NCBI GenBank assembly: GCA_973895155.1
Contig: OZ316898.1
Coordinates: 5,828,001 to 5,892,000 of the forward strand
Direction: 5' to 3'
DNA from: Marsupella aquatica
Lineage: Eukaryota > Marchantiophyta
Length of the DNA stretch: 64,000 nt
Of this stretch, positions 55,976 to 64,000 are shown piece after piece. Each line of letters opens with the position of its first letter. Positions within the stretch are counted from its first letter, which is position 1. The translations under genes were made by a program, and so were the position numbers. Below the pieces are notes generated by a model. The model was given only the letters and a program-made list of their open reading frames with translations, was not told the DNA's origin and searched no databases.

Positions 55976-57453
55976 AAAACGAAAATGAAAGAAACTCATA
56001 TATATGGGAGCGACTCAGTTGATTTTTAAATGGAAAATTAATTAACAAAGAAGAAAGCCCTAATATGTTGATATTAAAATAACAATCCCATCCAAAAAGT
56101 TGACCTTGTGAGACTGAAACATAGATGCCAAAAATAGCAGCATCAAGAGGACGCAGTCTATCTATCTATAAGTAAATATTATTGCAATCAAAAGCGACTC
56201 TTGGGATAGCCTCTAGACACTGACTCTAACTAAGGGCATGAATAAAAGTGAGCGAGCACCCCTCGAAAGAGGGGGACAGATGGATTGGACTGCAAATAGC
56301 CAGCCAGGTATGTTTAAGGGGGAGTTATTTTTTGTCCTCAGTCACCTCTATTAATTTACGAATGGGGCAAATCAAAGACTCAAATGGGGCAAATCAAAGG
56401 AAGACTCAAAGGAAGAGTTTATGCAATACAATAGGAGGACTTAAAAAGGAGGGTAGTTTTCTTTTTCTTTTCCTTTTTGAATACAATAGGAGTACTTAAG
56501 AAGGAGGGCAGTTTTGTTTTTCTTTTCCTTTTTTAAGTACGAAAGGAGTACTCGAAAGGAGGGTTTTCCGCAACCCGGTAATATTCAGGGTTCAGGGTTT
56601 GTGCGATGGGAGCTAGAAACATTTTATTGATTAAGAGCTACTCTAGGGTCTCGAACATACTTAGAGAAAGCGAAGACTTGTCGACGGTTACATCTCTCAC
56701 TCACAGCCACCGGCCTTCCCTTCCGGACCGAGCTGGGAATTTGGAGCTGATTAATATCGTTCGAGAACCTCAAAACTCGACAAGGACCCCCTCTCCATTC
56801 ACGAAATGAGGTAGATCCAAGCTTGGCAGCATTTTAGACAGACAAAGCATGACTTGTAACAAACACTGGATCTCCAAAACTTGGGCTTGTCGACGGCACT
56901 TTAGTTGATCGTGTGCAGGCTAGAAAGACGATACGGTAGAAGTAAAGGCCTGGCATTGCCCATCTAAACAGCTAAGCTAGCGCACGTACAGATCGGTCCT
57001 TACATATCAGACTAAAAAGAACCTCTACATTCACATCTCTGAGTACTCATGCGAACTCACATCTCGCAGTAGTCATGCAAAAAGCTTTGTGCTGCAGAAG
57101 CAAAAGCAGTAGAGCAAAGGTGGACCGTGAACACTCGTCGGAAATCAGCAACATTTGAACTTGTGAATGAGACATAAGGACGTTTCACACACTGCAGCCA
57201 TCAGCAGTGCCACACTAATTGAATTTACTGACAATCATACCTTCTAAACACTCGATATCGACAATTTGCAGATATCTTATTGGGTTCCCTCAAAAGCTAT
57301 TTACAGAGAGGAACACATTTGATTTGACAGTCATACCTTCTAAACACTAAATGTACCATAATGCTGTTTCAAATCGATATCGCCAATTTGCAATATCTTA
57401 TTAGGTTTTCTCAAAACCTATTTACAAAGAAGAACTAAACAAGCTCGTAGTAA

Positions 57454-57975
57454 CTATAAATTACTATTGGATCTTGTGACAACACTCCGAATGCCTGACG
57501 CATACAACTGGTGATCGTTCGCCAATTTCTGTTTGTTCTTAGCAGCCAAGATCCTCCGTTTCTCCGAAACCGCTAACGCCCGTTTCTCAGTAGCCTCCAA
57601 TATCGACTTCCTCTCAGCTGAACGAGTTGAGTACGTCACCAACGCACACTGATCTCCTTTCCCGTGGTCCAGAGAAACCTTCCTCGTCTTGCCGGCATTC
57701 GCATCCTTTACCACTTTCGTATTCATGTCAGAGCTGGCAGAAGGCAAGGGCGGAGGCGAGGCACCGGTCCGCGGTAGTTGGACATAGTGAGCTAGAGTCT
57801 CGTCATACCCTCCTTGCTCCTGCTCCCAAAACATCCTGCGCAGCTCCGTCTTCAGATCCTCCTTAGAATCATGGCCCGCAAAATCTCCTCCAACTCGTAG
57901 CCTCTTGTGCAAGCCTCCCTCGAATGACAGGGCCCATAATCCCCCATCGCGTCTCGCTATATACAGTCGCGCCAT
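57454..57975 (-). CDS. Uncharacterised 173-aa protein, copy 2
   Basis: Paralogue of 24437-24958 with the same start (MARLYIARRDGG), length and C-terminus (TRSNSNL). Differences are spread out, many conservative, with a Pro-rich linker SPPPLPSAS in place of SPSPLPSAN. Upstream of the ATG the same frame stays open for about 34 further codons (RVLLIVDERRRQGRT precedes the Met), whereas copy 1 has a TAG there, so that part is probably untranslated. Function unknown. Confidence 0.55.
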   Translation of the reverse strand: MARLYIARRDGGLWALSFEGGLHKRLRVGGDFAGHDSKEDLKTELRRMFWEQEQGGYDETLAHYVQLPRTGASPPPLPSASSDMNTKVVKDANAGKTRKVSLDHGKGDQCALVTYSTRSAERKSILEATEKRALAVSEKRRILAAKNKQKLANDHQLYASGIRSVVTRSNSNL

Positions 57976-58744
57976 GGTCCTGCCTTGTCGTCTCCTCTCG
58001 TCCACAATTAACAGTACCCGCCGGCAGCCCTCGCAAAGCCGAATACTTTGGAGTTCAATTACCAGTTCCGAACGCACATCATCTGCAGGACTGACGCTAT
58101 CAACAACCCCTGCGATCTCCTTTCCTCGACAACGATCTACTGTAAGGGGTGCAGCCAGGTGCAGATGAATCTATAAGTCACTATATGTCCCCTCCGCGTA
58201 GAGAGAGCAGCCCTCAGAGTTGTAATGGTCTCACAGGGATGCTCCTGGTACTGGAAAAACTCAGAAGGACAATGGAGAGATATACACTACTGCGTATGAC
58301 TCTTCCTCCTGCACTCCGAACGTACGTCGGTTTGGATGCTTCGTTCCTGTTTTGCCAATAGATATTCAAGCTGAGCAATCCGATCATTTTCTGCCAGTTA
58401 CAAGGGACCCTTTGTTGCCATGCCAGTTACAAGGGACCCTTTGTTGCCAAGTATTGATACATATCTGAAGAAAGCTCGATTGGGGCGTAGATGACGTGGA
58501 ATCAATCAGCCCGCTGAACGAGCGCGATCATTCAACCATGCTCACCATTTCCGGGCACTGATTGATTTCACAGGTCCTGATCATCCATCTAATTCCAAGT
58601 GGCGAGCATGTCACGGCTGAATGATCGCGCTGGTGCAGCTGACTGGATTGCTCTTGACGTCCACTCATCGGAGCTCTGGAGTCAGCCAGACTACAAACGC
58701 GACGGCTGCAGTACCAGCTACCTTGTGGAATCCAGTAGATTTGA

Positions 58745-58905
58745 CAGATACACATGACGATGATCAGTCGGAAGCTTGTGGAATCCAGTAGATTTGACAG
58801 ATACACATGACGATGATCAGTCGGAAGCTTCACTCTACTATTCGTTCTGATACACTTGACGATGATCAGTCGGAAGCTTGTCACTCTACTATCAGTTCTG
58901 GTCAT
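58745..58905. repeat. Rearranged 51-bp minisatellite, copy 2 locus
   Basis: Two or three units of GACGATGATCAGTCGGAAGC, one of them fused to a repeated GGAATCCAGTAGATTTGACA block. Fewer and differently arranged units than at 25695. Confidence 0.75.
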
Positions 58906-60734
58906 GGCAGTTTTATGGACTTTCGCGATTTGGAAATTTTGGGCTATGAGAAGAGAGGAGGGATGCGAGATGAGAGAGAACAGTGGAGGTTTAATTGCAG
59001 GGTAAAATTGGAGCTATACTCGGCGTTTAGTTTATTTCATCCTCGAGGTTGGCATCTACGGGTCCCGGAGGGAATATCTCCTTTAATGTTGATGCATTGG
59101 CCGTGATCCTCACCCATCCTATTTTTTCGTGGACTACTACTGTAGCTAGGGCACACCCAAAAGTAATCAAATTTTACCAACCGGCCCCATAAATTAATTC
59201 ATTTATACGGTTGTACTCCATTTTGTACAAGGGTACCCCCAATGCCTACCCATTGGTGACAACATTAACCGGACCCAAGTCCACTAATTTTGGTTAAGGC
59301 CTCAACCAAGGGCTCTGCCCCAAGTGTTGTCCATCGGGAATGAGGGGCCATTCCAAAAGGGTTACACTTGGGAGGGAAGGGGAGCACATTAGGAGGTATT
59401 GGAGCCACTTACAAATAGAGAGTTACTTAATATGACCCACTAGCCCAATGCGGGTGCATTACACAATTGTAGTTGATAAGGCAATGCCCTTGAGGTACAC
59501 ACAAATGTCAAATGAGACAAAGAAATGCACATGAGACAATGAAGTGCTATTGGGGGCAATGAAGTCATTGAAGCCCAAAAGGGTCATCGAGGCAAGCAAA
59601 ATGATTGAGAACAAAAACTGTCATGGAGGAAAGGAAGTGTTGTAGTGGGTGTTACTGATGTCAGAGTTGATGCAAAATTAACCTAGTCAGCAGTGTCATC
59701 CGCCAGATCAGACTGAGTATGTGGTGCTGCTCAACATTCATCAGGAGGGCACTGACCAAGGGTGACAGTTGCAACAAGTTTGTCCATTGGGAGGGGGAGG
59801 TGTTTGAGGGACAGGAGGGGGACAGGCAGGGCTGGATCAAGATGGGCAAGGGTTGGCCATCACTTTTTCTACTTTTCCCCATATTTCCCTTTACACTTTT
59901 TATAAACCTGTTCCCCAAATCAATCTCATAAATTGATGTGGCCCCCAAATAGAATTGTGATACTGCATATGGTGAATACACCTTTCAGATTTTGTCTTGT
60001 TCATATTTTCAGTCATATATTGTTATTTCAATGTGTTTTTTCCAGGTGTGTCATTTGTATTATATAGATTAGGAATTAATTTTGAATTGGTACCCCTCTT
60101 AATTTTTTGCTGTCCTAGAGAATTTTGAGTTCATTTTGACACATCTCTTTACTTTTTAATCTTTGTGATCTTAAGCATATATATATATATATACTTTACC
60201 ACTAATTTTAAACTTCTACCAGAAGAGAGAAGAAGTGTTAAGTGTTCTCATGAGAGAGAGAAATGAATCTGAGAAGTGTGGACAACTACTGTAGTGTTTT
60301 AACTTCCCCCCATGATTTTTTTCCTAAACTTATAGTTTTGATTGAATTGATTGTCATTAGGCAAGTGAGTATGTGTACCTTATGTGCACAAATACTCAAT
60401 ATCTTTATTCTGTAAGACTTGTACATTTACTGATCATTATGTGTTTTTTTTCGTGTGGCTTGCTTCTACGCTTGTACCCCACTCATTGTCAAAAGATACT
60501 TTTCTTTCATATACCATACTTTGATTCTACTATTGTATTTCCTTGGAATAAAATTACATCTCTTACACATATCACTACAAGACCAAATTAAAACAAAGCA
60601 TGTTCCAAGATGAACATGCTATATTGATGTGGCCCCAGAATAGACTTATTTACCAACCTGTCCCCCAATTTATAATTATAGGTCAACTTTTAACTCATGA
60701 CCGGGTTATTGTTGCAATGGGTTAGAGATGCCAA

Positions 60735-60890
60735 CCTCAAGGATGAAATAAACTAAATGCCGAGTATAGCTCCAATTTTACCCTGCAATTAAACCTCCAC
60801 TGTTCTCTCTCATCTCGCATCCCTCCTCTCTTCCCATAGCCCAGAATTTCCAAATCGCGAAAGTCCATAGCTTTCTTCAGATATGTATCA
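60735..60890 (-). repeat. Inverted, deletion-bearing copy of 58450-59060
   Basis: The reverse complement joins TTGATACATATCTGAAGAAAGC (as at about 58455) directly to ATGGACTTTCGCGATTTGGA (as at 58914) and continues to the CGGC(A/G)TTTAGTTTATTTCATCC block at 59021-59043. About 440 bp, including the minisatellite, are absent. Confidence 0.8.
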
Positions 60891-61024
60891 ATATGGGGTT
60901 TCCCTTCCCTCAGCCTCCTCTTCCCACCTTGTCCCTCCTCTTCCCACCCTGTCCCTTTTTGCCCCACATGGCACAACCACAATCAAGTCCGCCTTGATCT
61001 GGGACAGGTGGGGCTGCCCAACAC

Positions 61025-61825
61025 CGCATGTTAAATCTACACCGCGTCAAAGTGTCCCAATCTTCCTGGGGCCCCGTACACTACCCTTCCCAGTCTCCAA
61101 TGTTGTTGCCCACTCTAGCCCGATTTTGCCAGAACATAAACTAAGACTATCATTTTGTCACCCGCTCTGGCCCGATTAACATTGTGCCATCAACTTTGGG
61201 TTTATGTTTTTGGCACCTTTCGTTTTTTGTCGCCCGCTCCGGCCCAATCAACTTTGTGCCATCGACTTCTTCCTTGTGGAGTTGTGGTTTATGTTTTGGC
61301 AACACTTTTTTCCAACAAAGTCATGTTTACGTCATAACAGAGTCTAAGTGTTCAAGTACAACCTCATACGTTGGTTAAGAATCATGATTGATAGAGTATT
61401 GGTTGTTGTTCTGCCAAATGTTTTTTCTCTATGGAGTTGTGATGTTTGTTTTGACAACACTTCTTTCCAATGGAGTTATGCTTGTTTCATAATAGAATCT
61501 AATTGTTCAGGCAAAGCCTAGTACTTTGGATAAAAGTATGATTAATGATAGAGTATTGGTTTATTCTGGCAAACTTGGGCCGGAGAGGGCAATAGCAATG
61601 GGGACTTGGGCCGGAGCGGGTGACAGCAAGTGAAGGGTGTCAGAACATAAACCCGAAATCGATGACACAAAGTTAATCAAGCCGGAGCAAGTGACAAAAT
61701 GGTAGAGTTTTGGTTTATGTTATGACAAACTAGGGCCGGGGCAGGCAGCAACATCAGGTACTGGGATGGGCAATGTAGGGGGGCCAGGAAGATAGGGGAG
61801 CATAACATGGGGGTGTAAACTTAGC
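61025..61825. repeat. Composite foldback with internal direct repeats
   Basis: The outer arms are imperfect reverse complements: left about 61025-61260 (ATCTTCCTGG, CATTTTGTCACCCGCTC), right about 61580-61825 (GAGCAAGTGACAAAATG, CCAGGAAGAT). Between them are two direct copies of a ~160-bp unit (about 61262-61425 and 61427-61580) sharing GGAGTTGTG, TTTTGACAACACTT-like and TGATAGAGTATTGGTT. No coding capacity. Confidence 0.65.
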
Positions 61826-61960
61826 ACACGGTCTGCCCGACCCAGCTCCATGGACCAAGGTGGGCAGGCACAGCGCAGCACTGCTGTCAGGCCCATAAGG
61901 GTAGGCTTTTTAAAGAGTACTTTTGCATCAGGCATGGACAGTGGATGGGCAAGGCGGAGG

Positions 61961-62130
61961 GCGCTCAAGGACTCATTTTCGGGCAGTCAGACAATTCTGG
62001 AAAAATATTTTGAAAGTCTAAAGTTCGAGTAGGATTTGTAATTAAGGGCGCACAAGGACTCATTTTCGGGCAGTCAGACAATTCTGGAAAAATATTTTGA
62101 AAGTTTAAAGTTCGAGTAGGATTTGTCGCC
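61961..62130. repeat. 87-bp tandem duplication
   Basis: Two copies of a unit containing AAGGACTCATTTTCGGGCAG and AAGTTCGAGTAGGATTTGT, period 87. Confidence 0.85.
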
Positions 62131-62164
62131 TCAAGTAGGTGAAAACCAATATTATTTTGTTGAG

Positions 62165-62610
62165 ACCAGTTGCTTGGCAGCAAGGTGGGAACCCTCACTT
62201 AGTCGTTCAATTGTCCTTTCCATTCAGTTGGACTGTTTAATTTCTTGTCAATTTCTTGTCAAGTCATGATTCAGAAAAACGCCTCCCAGCTCCACATAGT
62301 TGCCATCTTTGATGAAGAGGTATGCTGCCTCGATTGAAGCTGTCTATTCATAGCTACATTTTGAGCTTCCTCGCATCTCCTGGGTAAAGGGTAAATGGAT
62401 TTCCCACACTATCATTCTCTTGAAGCAATCACAAATGTATCAACTAGGCATCGTCGCCAGGAAAACACAACCGACTTGAAAACGCATCAGTGTGGGGAGC
62501 TGGACCCAAGTATATGCCTTCAGGCCTTAAGGATTAAACCCTCGAAGCTGAAGAAGAGTAGACAAGAGAATGATAACGGAATACAAGGAGAAACGGTCCA
62601 CGCTCGGATT
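62165..62610. repeat. Dispersed duplicate of 55490-55975
   Basis: See the matching block at 55490; the two are near-identical over several runs of more than 40 bp. No gene recognised. Confidence 0.8.
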
Positions 62611-62619
62611 TCTGTCAAA

Positions 62620-64000
62620 GCATAATTGGTTCTGTTTCAAATTTTCCTGCCCAAATTGAAACCACCACGACCACCACCACCCCACCCATCCACCCACCAG
62701 TCCCCACAAATACCAATAATAATAAATAACAAAGCCCTTGTGAGTTCTCTAGGGTGCTTGGGTTGCACATGATATGATGTTTCCAGGCAAGTACCATGCG
62801 ATAGCGAATCATGAATATATCTCGACAAAGTGAACCTAAAATTCAACAGATAAACATGATTGTAGAAGTACGCAGTCATCCAAGAGAATGTTCGAAAACA
62901 ATCATCAGTGACAATCTCCGAACACCCCACCATCCATAAAAACGTTCAAAGGTACATTCATTCACAAAAGTATTGAAACAAAATATAAACGCGCCCTTGT
63001 CTGGGTACAATCGGTATGATTCAAATTGTGACATTGGTTCAGCCTCTACACCAAGTTTACTGCATGACCAGGTGACAAAGATAGGAAAATTTGGCATTCA
63101 AATACATTATCTGGTCAAGCCAAAATCTCTGTCTGAATATATGCTCACCCACGTCTCAGGCGTGTTGGTGAGGATGCGACATCCAACACAACTCAAGTGC
63201 TGGGTACGTTATTTGTACCATCCCTCCAAAGCATGTCGAAGCATAAAGCAGAAACCACAAGACACAACCTACATGTCAAGACCATACGTCAGCGTCTAAA
63301 TTGTTACCTATGGCTGTCAAGAACACCCCCAGAATTCCCTACTAAAACAAAAGCAACATCACTCACCTGAAATATCAATAGGCGGACACATAGTGCTTGC
63401 TCTGTACACTGCCCAAAGGTGCGCAGGAAGAGATTCACCAGATTCATATCATTACTGCCAGTAAGTAAATTTGTCCTTGGATCAAAGCTGGTAAAATAAA
63501 CAAACCCACAGAAGGTTAACTGAGTAAACTGCACAGAAATTGTAGGGTGAGACCAACTCAAATAAAATGAAAAAGGTAGCATACTGGTAAATGGTAACAA
63601 TGAATATACGTTATTTGGATCAGGACACCTAGAGACGTGAACAAATTCCTCAAAAGCATCAACATTCACACTTACCGTGGAAGACGATGTCGAGGGCAAG
63701 GTACAATCTTTAACAACTGTCATTCCAAAGTAAGCAATTGTCAGGGAGCTTGCCTAACTTGTTGCAGTGAAACAATGACTATTCATCAGAAACTAGGAGG
63801 ATGTCCGTAAGCTGGAGCGGTTCAGAAATTTCGCAACCGTTTAATTTGAGTAAACCTGAGGAATAGAGTAGAGGAAATTCAGAATCTGAGGTAGAAAGAA
63901 CACCAGCAAAGTTTCACTGAAAAACACACCAAAGAATAGTTAGCCCGCGTCAAAAAGAAGACCCCTTAGTGCTCATCCGCAAAGTCACGGATGGTTACTA
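62620..64000 (-). other. Possible exons of an unidentified minus-strand gene
   Basis: On the minus strand two stretches look exon-like: one ending at 63676 with a strong donor (CACG then GTAAGTGTG) and encoding TVVKDCTLPSTSSST, and one at about 63367-63487, between an acceptor (TTTTACCAG) and a donor (TTTCAG then GTGAGTG), encoding NLVNLFLRTFGQCTEQ. A ~139-codon frame spans both and the intervening sequence. I cannot make the phases agree with confidence and recognise no family. The region 62620-63300 shows no clear gene. Confidence 0.25.

Larger units (their letters stand above)
55985..60720. repeat. Segmental duplication, copy 2 (uninterrupted)
   Basis: Second copy of the unit found at 22985-26286 plus 49090-52600. 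It lacks element A, MITE copies 3 and 4 and the SINE, and so supplies the empty site for each. Confidence 0.85.

Overview
The window looks like nuclear DNA of a streptophyte plant. It has spliced genes with GT-AG introns of about 110-520 bp, an intronless F-box gene, plant-type Copia retrotransposons primed by initiator tRNA-Met, an 8-bp-TSD MITE family and a tRNA-derived SINE. I cannot fix the species. A Gypsy element carrying a DNA methyltransferase (known from charophytes) and the low gene density suit an early-diverging lineage such as a bryophyte, lycophyte or alga, but this is a guess.

Layout. (1) 1-5.9 kb: a complete 8-exon gene for a major-facilitator transporter of the ZIFL type (574 aa), flanked by ~450-bp inverted repeats. 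(2) 5.9-14.6 kb: gene-poor DNA with two MITE copies and a 233-bp-arm hairpin whose arms are ~98% identical. (3) 14.6-16.5 kb: an intronless F-box gene (397 aa) with tandem duplications in its promoter/leader. (4) 16.5-23 kb: non-coding, with a 566-bp palindromic foldback element. (5) 23-26.3 kb plus 49.1-52.6 kb form one copy, and 56-60.7 kb a second copy, of a segmental duplication. Each copy holds an uncharacterised 173-aa gene and a 51-bp minisatellite or remnants of it. (6) 26.3-49.1 kb: a three-level nest of LTR retrotransposons inserted into the first copy. (7) 60.7-64 kb: foldback repeats, duplicated fragments and possible exons of an unidentified minus-strand gene.

The nest. Element A (Copia, + strand, 26287-49089, TSD TACCC) is split by element B (Ty3/Gypsy, + strand, 31900-47974). 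B is split by element C (Copia, - strand, 35985-42478, TSD CAGTG, LTRs identical by eye). Order of insertion is A, then B, then C.

Element B is the highlight. Reading through its nonsense codons and removing C, its order is Gag (two zinc knuckles) - aspartic protease - C5-cytosine DNA methyltransferase - reverse transcriptase - RNase H - integrase - PHD finger. It therefore combines a DNA-methylating enzyme with a histone-tail-reading module. DNMT capture by retrotransposons has been described in charophyte and dinoflagellate elements (de Mendoza et al. 2018); the DNMT plus terminal PHD combination is one I do not recognise. B is decayed: all nine nonsense codons are TAG or TGA, as expected from C-to-T change at CAG, CGA or TGG.

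Matching unoccupied sites for a MITE, a second MITE, the SINE and element A all lie inside the window, because the segmental duplication preserves empty versions of the same loci.
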